DNA of 64,000 bases from Haemaphysalis longicornis (Eukaryota > Arthropoda > Arachnida > Ixodida > Ixodidae), in NCBI GenBank assembly GCA_013339765.2, contig CM023449.1:21113888-21177887 (forward strand). Direction: 5' to 3'. The notes below the pieces were generated by a model. It was not told the DNA's origin and made no database searches. It saw only the letters and a program-made list of their open reading frames with translations. Position numbers and translations under genes: made by a program. How positions within the stretch are numbered: the stretch's first letter is position 1; each line of letters opens with the position of its first letter. This document shows, piece by piece, positions 58,501 through 64,000 of the stretch.

Positions 58501-61500
58501 TTTTCATGATAGGTCGATTAGTTGACAGTGCAATACGGTGATTCGCCGTTGCCCCTCCTGAGGAGGATTGTAATGACCCGTTTTGTCATACGGGACACTA
58601 CTTGTAATTTAATGGAATGAGCGATGTGTCACAACATTCGTGTGCCCTAATTCCGCTCATCACGTTAGTGTGGCTCGGATACAGGAGTCGTCTGCGCATG
58701 TTCCGTTTGCGTGCGTAAGAATTCATGCATCACTTTCAATTAACCGTACGTTTTGAAGCGAACTTATTACTCCACGTGCAAGGCCAGAAAACGGCTCGTA
58801 GCGGCACTCTAACCTTCAAGCTCAGCCAAGGTCAAGCCAGCGCCTCGTGCGGTTTTGCAGTGAAAGCTCCTAATCACTCGTTTATTCCAAGAGGAGTGGT
58901 GCGGAGAGGGGAAAGAGGAAGGGCGAGTGCCTTCAGAAAATAATACAATGGGGCGGTGGCTGCACCTAACGTCACTGCGCGTTCGCGCCTACGCTCCGAC
59001 TGTGCCGAGCAGCGTCCGTGTTTTGTCTTGTGGATGGAGTTGTGTGCGCGTTCACTAACCACTCTCAGCGCGAACATCGCCATATCGATCTACAAAGGAC
59101 CGTGTTCAACCATGTCAGATGTACACCTAAATTGTGTGTAACCTCTATGTAGCGCGCTCAAAAGCTTTACTGGTCATCCACCTTCGCGGAATGGAATGGG
59201 TCATGATTTCTTGTGATCACGCCCACGTACCCACACGCGCGCGCAGGTGAGCTGCCTGGACGAGTTCCTGTCGCTGCCGTGCACGCGACTGGTGGCGCTG
59301 CTGCGTAAGGACGCCCTGAACGTGCACAACGAAAGCGAGGTGTACGAGGCCCTGGTCCGCTGGGTGCGCCACGACCAGGGGGCACGCGCGGACCAGCTAG
59401 AGCCCGCCCTCAGGGCGGCCGTGCGCTGTCACCGCCTGGCGCCCAGCTTCCTCCGGAGACAGATCAGCCACTGCGCCCTGCTCAAGGACAGGCCCCGCTG
59501 CAACGACTACCTCGCCCAGATCCTGCAGGTGGGCAAGGACAGCGTCCTATTCGCGCGCACGCGAAGGAGGGGACAGCGCGAACATGCACAGTCAGCCCCT
59601 AAGTCCGGAACTGGTTGAGAACAGGTAAAGCAACTAGAGAGAGCGAGTAGTAGAGTAGAGAACCTTTACTAGAAAGGGAGGACTACTGAATACGATGGAA
59701 GAAAGGGATGAGGAGTCTAGGGACGGAGAAAGAATTAAAGCAGTTCAACTCAACGTAAAAGCTGTCCAAGTGCGGAGCAGTGATTCGCCAAAGGGGTCGT
59801 GGCGCCCTCTCTCGACTAGTTTCAGTATCAGCTTGGCGTTGTTACCGAAAGTAGACAAGAGAGGGCGCCGCAGCCCATAAAAACTCCTACAAAGAGACGC
59901 TAGATTGAGTTTTCATTAATTTGTGGCAATTAGGGCGTTAATTCATGATTTTTCCGTATTTTATATTATTGTGTTTATATTTGCGCCCTCGCAACGCCAC
60001 ACTCCACGGCAACGCCGCGGCACAAAGTGCACCCCCAACACTTTGCACACGAGTTACGTGTGTCTCTATGGCGAAATGGAATTGAGAGAGAGAGACAACT
60101 TTATTACGCAATAATGCAAAAGTGCTTCCTCAGTCCAGGAGCACATGTGCTGTCTAGGCTGGCGTAGCCCTGGTCGCAAGCAAGAGCTGGTCCTCAAGTC
60201 GACAGCTGGACAGCAGTATCTCCCACTGCTCAGGGGAAGGGGACGGGTTCAGGGGCGGAAGGTCTGAGTTTTTTGTGCAGTCGAATAATATGTGTGTCAG
60301 AGTTCCTGGGTCGGTTTTTTTTACACTTATCAGAGTACTGCACAAATGCATACGGATGGGGTGAGGAGAAGTGCCTCCTTGAATTTGTACGAGTGTGATT
60401 TCTTGGCTTTTGGTCAAAGATGTGTGAAGACTGGGGAAGGTCTGTCTCGTGGTTCGGTAGTATTAGGTGATTTCTTGGTAGGTGAGGAGAGGTGCGGAAA
60501 CAGTCCCGGTCTCAGCGGCTCGGTGAGTGAGGTCTCGAGCCTGTTGATGAGCAAAACTATTGCTTGTCAGTGCAGAGTGGACGGGAGTGCACAAAATGTC
60601 CACCCGATGGACAGGCGGATGTTCATTCAAAAGTCGGCATGTGGCGGGGGCCACCCGTCCCGACAAGAGCCTGCGGCAGGCGGCTTGCGAATCCGTCAAT
60701 ATAATCTTGGAGGTGGTTTGGGTAAGGGCGAGCGCAATAGCTAATTCTTCAGAGTCCAGGGAGGAAGTTGTCCGGATTGAAGCGGTGGTGATGAGGGCGT
60801 TCTTAGATGTTACCACTGCCACCATAGTTTGGTTATCTGGTTAACTGGCCGCACCTGTGTACATTACGTCGGATCGGCTGCTGTAAAGTTTTTCGTGGGC
60901 TTGCTTCGGGCTTCTCTAAGACCAGGGTGGAGGTCCGGATGCATATTTCTGGGAATGGGGCGCACAAAAATGGACTGGCGCCAAGTGTCGGGGACGGTGA
61001 CCAGGTGAGTCTGGTCAGGGCATGACCATTGAATATTTCGAAGGACCGTGCGGCTTGCTTTGGTTTGGGCAAGTCGAAGGCGTTGACTGGAAAGGTGTCC
61101 TTCGATGAGCTCCTCCATGGTATTGTGGAGCCCCATGCTCCATGCATAGGTGGCTACACGTCGCCGTCGTCGTGTAGCCACCTACGCGCCATGGCTCTAC
61201 TGCGCCGAAGACGATGACGACGAATCTGTCAAGCCATACATACCTTCGCAATTCACACGTGAAGACAGCCACCGGACCAGCTGACGAAGAAGTGGAGGTT
61301 TACCGAGGCGAGGACGCTCCTTTAACAGCATTACCACCCGTCTAAATCGGCTTTTGCACATCCCTGGACAGAGGCGCCCTTAACTGACGTTTCAGCAGCA
61401 TAAACCTGCAAATACAAGCCAGCCTAGCAAAGACATAAAAAGAGAATTCAAATATAAATTTTAGACTGCTTACATGTGGGAATGCGAAAGCAGTAGATTT

Positions 61501-63557
61501 TATTTCAAGACAAATGATCCTCTGTGTCTAAGGATAGGTCTGTTGTGATTGTCATTTTCTTTTGCGACAATGTCATCTGTTGCGATGTGTCACCCTCTGT
61601 TGTGTGGCCTGTCGTGATTATGCGATCTGTTGCAGTTTCTGCATCGTTACTGACTACCCTGTTGGGCTGGGGGATGCCACTCTGCTACTAAATAGAAAAA
61701 TACCTCTGGCGCCACAGACTTGCTTTTGTCCCGCCATGTGATATCACACTTCCCTAAGTTTTGCCCGTGCCAAAGAAGTAGGAGCACTAGGGTGGCCGTG
61801 GCCAACTTTCGAGACCTGCGAACGGCTTCATTTTTTTGTGTCTTTACGACCACTGGTTCCCCAGTCTGTCATCACGGCCATGCAGAAGCCGACCTCCACC
61901 ACTAACTGCGGTCCTGCCTCGCATTGCGCCCGACGAGAGATACGACACCTTCAGTGACAGGCCTCTGCATAGATGACACGGCCACCTACATTGCGTGGAC
62001 ACAGGGAACCTTTTCTTTCCTCCATGACACAGGGGCTCTATCACTTTTTGTTTCTGGACTCCATCCGTGAAGCTAACCTTTGCATATTGTTCACGGGTTA
62101 ACATTGATTTTCAAACTTCCCGCAGAAACTAAAAACGGCGCTATTTGGACAACTATTGCCATCTGGCGTGTTTGTTAAAAACCCCTTTTCAATTTTTTTT
62201 GTTGATGTTTGTTTACAGTTTGCGTGGGTAGATGGCGCCGCAAATGAAATTTAAATCCAACGTAGATGATAGATTTCTGTGGGGTACAGCATAGAGCTTC
62301 ATACACGTTAGAGTTTCCTTCGCAAATACATTAGTGTAACTCTATGGGGAACCGATGTCATCTACCTTGGGTTCAAATTTCACTTGCGACGCCGCCTACC
62401 CCTGTAAAATGTAAACAAACGGCAACAAAATTGGAAAGGGGTTTCTAATACATGTGCCATATGGCGTCAGTTGTCCAAGTAGCGCCGTTTATAGTTTATG
62501 CGGGAAGTTTGAAAGTCAATGTGCACTCATGAACGACGGCCGATCAGATAAATATGTAAAGGATAGCTTTACGGGTGGAGCCTAGAAACAAACGGTGATA
62601 GAGCCCTTTTGTCCACGCAATGTAGGTGGTCGTGTGGAAGCAAAGAATATTTGGGATGAACCTGCAAGGAAATGCTCGAGCGGACGCGCCACAAGAGGAT
62701 TTACCATACGTGGCTGTGCCACCGGAAGACGACGACGAAGGGTATGGCGACGATTGCTACTGAATAAAACACTATACATACTTTAATGGTCTTCGTTTTG
62801 CAGTGCAGTCCAAAACAGCTTTGCACTGCTGGTGTCCGGCTGCTCCCTCTCTCCTGGGATCCACTGTCAGTGTGTGGAGAAGCTAGGTCCACCGTCCACC
62901 CCCCAGCTCTGCTGTTTCTCCAGCCTTGCACCACTTGTGCAAGCTGCGCCAATTTTTTTCTTCGTACGTTTTAGTGTTGCCTAGCGCTGCTATAGATTTC
63001 AAGATGTCCAAGTGCCAACCAGGCTGCTCCCAAGCTTTGTAGATTTTGTTTATCATGTCCTTCCACCGCTCCTGCACTCCTGTCCGCTGTTGTCCTGGAA
63101 ACAGTTCATTCGTCCCACCCAGCTTCGGGCCGCGTTTCACGCAGGACCTGACCCTGCACCGTCGGTACAGCTGCTGCCACGAGCGCTCGCCGAGCGTGCC
63201 GTCGCTGCTGTACGTGGCCGGCGGATACCTGCTGCGCTCGCTGAGCAGCGTGGACTGCTTTAGCGCGGAGTCGCGCTCCTGGAGCTCGCTCCCTCCGCTG
63301 CCCCTCGAGCGAAGCGGCCCCGGAGGGGCGTTCCTCGCGGGCCTCCTCTACGTGGTGGGCGGCCGCGTGCTCAAGCCGCCGACGGAGTTGGGCGAGGACG
63401 TGCCCACGGTGCACTGCTACGACCCGGCGCGCCGCCAGTGGACCGAGCGCTGCCCCATGGAGGAGCCCCGGCACAGGCTCGGCGTCGCCGTGCTCGACGG
63501 ACTGCTCTACGCCATCGCCGGCTCGCACGGGACGAACTGCCTTAGCAGAGTCGAAAG
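49286..63557 (+). CDS. KEAP1: KEAP1/KLHL19 orthologue (BTB-BACK-Kelch; five coding exons, 3' end beyond window)
   Basis: KEAP1 is the cytoplasmic substrate adaptor of the CUL3 ubiquitin ligase. It holds the stress transcription factor NRF2/CncC for degradation until electrophiles modify its cysteines. Exons are 49286-49599 (coding part), 54933-55131, 57424-57573, 59247-59528 and 63145-63557, giving 452 residues so far. Residues about 70-185 form the BTB domain (LCDVEI, VVLAAASPYFNAMF, FAYTGRI). Residues about 186-315 form the BACK/intervening region, with DPSNCIGIEDFA and the KEAP1-type block RAAVRCHRLAPSFLRRQ. From 316 come LTLH and the Kelch blades (VAGGY, VVGGR, AGSHG...RVER). LDPSN-IGI, VRCH-L-P-FL, RC-DYL, LTLH and GSHG are shared with vertebrate KEAP1 rather than with KLHL18/20-type proteins. 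ATG 49286 is chosen because an in-frame TGA lies upstream in the same exon. The last donor is phase 2; human KEAP1 has 624 residues, so roughly three blades and the C-terminus lie outside. Confidence 0.93.
49650..50541. mobile_element. piggyBac-like non-autonomous element, copy C, in KEAP1 intron 1
   Basis: 892 bp, AGGGACAGACAACCGATTTT ... inverse end, flanked by TTAA at 49646-49649 and 50542-50545. It begins only 50 bp after the donor of the first coding exon. Same interior landmarks as copies A and B. Confidence 0.87.
50550..50800 (-). pseudogene. LINE 3' coding remnant
   Basis: Minus-strand frame with ITEWSRKAG, then QITRWRNDTRRYGDREWVRT and AQDRSRKQT. This matches the conserved C-terminal pattern (ITEW-PR... 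RW-DD... W-R-AQDR) of RTE/CR1-type endonuclease-reverse transcriptases. Short, frame-damaged, abutting the piggyBac-like element. Confidence 0.6.
50801..51720. other. KEAP1 intron 1 sequence, no element assigned
   Basis: No coding similarity. 50810-51130 has the look of a retroelement terminal region but no matching partner was found in the window. Confidence 0.35.
51724..52210. repeat. (TATG)n microsatellite, about 490 bp
   Basis: About 115 TATG/ATGT tetramers with internal GCAT/TGCA blocks (51924-51948 and about 52046-52074) and TG-rich variants (around 52096-52130). Lies in KEAP1 intron 1. Long reading frames through it (Tyr-Val-Cys-Met and Ile-His-Thr-Tyr repeats) are artefacts. Confidence 0.98.
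52211..53023. other. KEAP1 intron 1, probable LINE 3' UTR
   Basis: AT-rich non-coding sequence directly downstream (on the minus strand) of the stop codon of the LINE fragment at 53024. No independent gene seen. Confidence 0.35.
53024..53737 (-). pseudogene. Jockey/CR1-type LINE reverse transcriptase C-terminus
   Basis: An open frame of 237 codons ending at a stop. It has FRWIEHTDYVAISLSKAVGA, GNIKTQIYDSLCQSHITYCH, LVWGNESHTTMKTIVSLQKK, AIRNVAG. This is the conserved post-palm/thumb region of CR1/L2/Jockey-like reverse transcriptases ('LSK-G-L--...YSL--SH--Y---WGN...LQKKAIR'). The polymerase catalytic part and endonuclease are missing, so it is a 5'-truncated insertion in antisense orientation in KEAP1 intron 1. 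The intact frame suggests it is fairly young. Confidence 0.85.
54290..54675 (+). pseudogene. LINE 3' end (zinc knuckle, AATAAA, ACC tail)
   Basis: The frame reads NPWRMSHIDSDYDGTATCSK, CDGRVNLGHMLCGC, a C-x2-C...H-x4-C knuckle as at the end of I-clade LINE ORF2. It then frameshifts into LQDQLWAVHKAHGPAESLGL and VPTWQ. Ends GGAAATAAAGTTTCTTCACC with an ACC-repeat tail at about 54671. 5'-truncated; in KEAP1 intron 1, sense orientation, about 260 bp before exon 2. Confidence 0.72.
54933..55131 (+). CDS. KEAP1: KEAP1 coding exon 2 (BTB core)
   Basis: Acceptor ...catattctcag, donor GTACGT. The first base completes Arg105, then residues 106-171 follow: VVLAAASPYFNAMFTSDLRE through QFAYTGRIEV to HLLPAANMLQ. 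This is the BTB dimer and CUL3-binding core. At the position of human sensor Cys151 (GEKC) this protein has Asn159 (DEKN), with a cysteine two residues later (Cys161). Confidence 0.94.
55141..55395. repeat. Tandem hairpin repeats in KEAP1 intron 2
   Basis: Three units of about 60 bp, each with 'gagcagttc...' and inverted '...gaactgctc' (around 55174-55205, 55234-55261 and 55275-55314), then a fourth partial hairpin. It begins 'ggtctcttttatttgcc' within 10 bp of the exon 2 donor. The start and the AGCAG/CTGCT motifs resemble the hairpin MITE at 45217. Confidence 0.75.
55687..55941. mobile_element. Foldback MITE with internal 10-bp repeats
   Basis: Left TAGAGAGTTTTAGC, right GCTAAAACACTCTA, with inverted similarity of about 75 bp including 'gtaccgggacc.gactg.gcatg.gcg'. 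A decamer (GTACCGCGT / GTACCGTGC) is repeated five times at 55708-55752. Resembles 14531-14691. Confidence 0.75.
57139..57289. mobile_element. Small MITE (TIR about 30 bp), copy 2
   Basis: Inverted ends 'acacatgtacggagagtgac' / '...cgttctccgcgcacgtgt'; interior shares 'aggaccggttt' and 'gcggaaacgc' with the copy at 48973-49121. In KEAP1 intron 2, 135 bp before exon 3. Confidence 0.65.
57424..57573 (+). CDS. KEAP1: KEAP1 coding exon 3 (BTB end / BACK start)
   Basis: 50 codons in phase 0 between acceptor ...ccgttttag and donor GTCAGT. Encodes residues 172-221: VQRITNACCRFLERQLDPSN, CIGIEDFAHQHGMRDLGERA, GRFVEQHFSM. The LDPSN-IGI-FA block is typical of KEAP1 and close KLHL proteins. The site of human Cys226 is Met204 here. 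Confidence 0.93.
57603..57841. repeat. Unclassified dimeric repeat family Y, copy 3
   Basis: Matches the first half and the junction of copies 1 and 2 and stops after 'caccaagatttca'. It starts about 30 bp after the donor of KEAP1 exon 3. Confidence 0.7.
57842..59246. other. KEAP1 intron 3 remainder
   Basis: TACAGTTGAGTCCTCGATTT at 58132 looks like one end of a pogo/Tigger-type element without a visible partner. TCATCATCAT-rich patches lie at 58310-58460. No coding region. Confidence 0.4.
59247..59528 (+). CDS. KEAP1: KEAP1 coding exon 4 (BACK / intervening region)
   Basis: 94 codons, phase 0; acceptor ...cgcgcgcgcag, donor GTGGGC. Encodes residues 222-315. After VSCLDEFLSL and LRKDALNVHNESEVYEALVR it has the KEAP1 block RAAVRCHRLAPSFLRRQISH, then CALLKDRPRCNDYLAQILQ. 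Cys282, Cys297 and Cys306 match human Cys273, Cys288 and Cys297 with identical spacing (15 and 9 residues). The exon is strongly GC-rich compared with its intron flanks. Confidence 0.95.
59802..59871. repeat. Inverted repeat in KEAP1 intron 4
   Basis: GGCGCCCTCTCTCGACTAGT and inverted GTAGACAAGAGAGGGCGCC pair over about 22 bp around a 25-bp loop. Confidence 0.7.
60083..61185 (-). pseudogene. I-clade LINE 3' part with RNase H, antisense in KEAP1 intron 4
   Basis: Minus-strand frames, from upstream to downstream: HNTMEELIEGHLSSQRLRLA (61120-61061); the RNase H part SSLDSEELAIALALTQTTSK, IILTDSQAACRRLLSGR and FAHQQARDLTHRA (catalytic E and D and the terminal H-A-ARDLTH block); then LTHILFDCTKN...PSPEQWEILLSS, the C-terminal tail. 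The frames are separated by shifts. The 3' end is at about 60083, with AATAAAGTTGTCTCTCTCTC on the minus strand. An 11-bp-arm palindrome (GGTGGCTACAC, 61149-61182) marks the other boundary. Dead, 5'-truncated. Confidence 0.8.
61186..62100. other. KEAP1 intron 4, no element assigned
   Basis: Mixed sequence; 'tgttgtgattgtcat...gttgcgatgtg...' phrases repeat weakly at 61530-61640. No supported coding region. Confidence 0.35.
62101..62522. mobile_element. Long-TIR MITE (arms about 190 bp)
   Basis: ACATTGATTTTCAAACTTCC at the left and the inverse GGGAAGTTTGAAAGTCAATG at the right. The arms stay alignable through 'acggcgctatttggacaact', 'aaaccccttt' and 'gtagatggcgccgcaa' against their inverses. 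422 bp, non-coding. Confidence 0.88.
62883..63140 (-). pseudogene. Transposon-derived fragment, weak Myb/SANT-like
   Basis: Minus-strand frame with GGTNELFPGQQRTGVQERWK and DMINKIYKAWEQPGW, then SLHKWCKAGETAELGG. The V-x-ERWKDM-NKIYK stretch weakly resembles Myb/SANT-like DNA-binding domains. The last part recurs at about 19862-19905, so it is from a repeated family. It abuts the acceptor of KEAP1 exon 5. Confidence 0.3.
63145..63557 (+). CDS. KEAP1: KEAP1 coding exon 5 (first Kelch blades)
   Basis: 137 codons plus 2 nt; acceptor ...tttcacgcag, donor GTGCGC at 63558. Encodes residues 316-452: DLTLHRRYSCCHERSPSVPS, LLYVAGGYLLRSLSSVDCFS, then a blade with LLYVVGGRVLK and a third starting GLLYAIAGSHGTN...SRVE. 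The order AGGY...GGR...GSHG follows human KEAP1 blades 1-3. The third blade has Ala-Gly in place of the usual Gly-Gly. Reading on past 63557 loses the homology, so the exon ends here. The following Kelch exon is not in the last 440 bp. Confidence 0.93.
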
Positions 63558-64000
63558 GTGCGCCGCCCGCTTGTCCGTGGGAACTACCCGACGTCACGAA
63601 CCTGATAACGTGCACGCTGTTAGGATTACATGCCAGAACCCTACCACTGCAAAGAGGACAATTAGTGTAGCCTGCTTTGCCGGGTTGGCTTACATGAAAG
63701 CAGGAGTTAAAAGCAGTGCTCATGATACACACGGAACTTGGAGATCATTGTCAGATTCGTGTGGTCTGCCAAAGAAGGGCGTTTTACACCAAAATGACGG
63801 CGCGAAAATCCAGGGAAGCTTGGAATCATGCGCAAGACTTGAATGGCGAAGCTGTTGTAGGTGAGCATCCACGGACACATCGTTCGTTTCAGTGTCATGT
63901 TTATTCAGACAGTGTGGTGCTTGTACTCGTCGTATACGAAGAAGACGATGAAGTCTTCGATGTAATGTCTTTTATTCCTGAATGGCTTCTAGAGAACGCG
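63558..64000. other. Start of KEAP1 intron 5
   Basis: After the donor at 63558 no Kelch-like coding continues. The long plus-strand frame that runs on to 63864 is intronic read-through. Confidence 0.6.

Noticed and set aside
54933..59528. A KLHL18/KLHL20-type gene instead of KEAP1
   Set aside because: The BTB is generic, but VRCH-L-P-FL, RC-DYL, LTLH and GSHG are KEAP1-type, not KLHL18/20.
63106..63732. 208-codon minus frame opposite KEAP1 exon 5
   Set aside because: Antisense shadow of a GC-rich Kelch exon.
63558..63864. Continuation of the KEAP1 exon 5 frame to a stop at 63862
   Set aside because: Kelch homology stops exactly at the AG|GTGCGC donor; the rest is AT-richer and unrelated.

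Overview
The window is animal nuclear DNA. It most likely comes from a hard tick (Ixodidae, probably a metastriate genus). Coding density is very low, genes are split by kilobase-scale introns, and transposable-element debris is dense. A tRNA-derived SINE resembling the tick element Ruka occurs seven times, several copies with exact target-site duplications. The tick assignment is from memory of that SINE and of arthropod gene families, not from a database search.

Two protein-coding genes can be supported, both on the plus strand and both incomplete in the window. (1) A GILT gene (gamma-interferon-inducible lysosomal thiol reductase) has six exons between 23413 and 29605. All five introns are phase 0. 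The exons encode about 208 residues up to the stop, and the signal-peptide exon is not found. (2) A KEAP1 (KLHL19) orthologue has five coding exons between 49286 and 63557: N-terminus plus BTB, BTB, BACK, intervening region, and the first Kelch blades. The rest of the Kelch propeller lies beyond the right edge. Three intervening-region sensor cysteines of KEAP1 are kept with exact spacing, while the positions of two others are changed.

Layout. 1-16040: repeats only, including a 355-bp TIR element, a Tigger/pogo-like element, a 2.6-kb head-to-tail tandem duplication (about 6.13-11.35 kb), a foldback element with arms of about 300 bp, a TTAA-flanked piggyBac-like element, and an RTE-like LINE 3' end. 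16.0-23.4 kb: sequence with no recognised gene. 23.4-29.6 kb: GILT. 29.6-49.2 kb: intergenic, with LINE, SINE and MITE copies, including a Ruka-like SINE split by a piggyBac-like element and a hairpin MITE nested in another MITE. 49.2-64.0 kb: KEAP1, whose introns hold another piggyBac-like copy, a microsatellite of about 490 bp, four LINE fragments and several foldback MITEs.

The two genes have no obvious functional link; KEAP1 acts in oxidative/xenobiotic stress control and GILT in lysosomal disulfide reduction. I found no CRISPR array, operon-like system or convincing new enzyme system. The most unusual content is the layered transposon architecture and the sensor-cysteine pattern of the KEAP1 orthologue.
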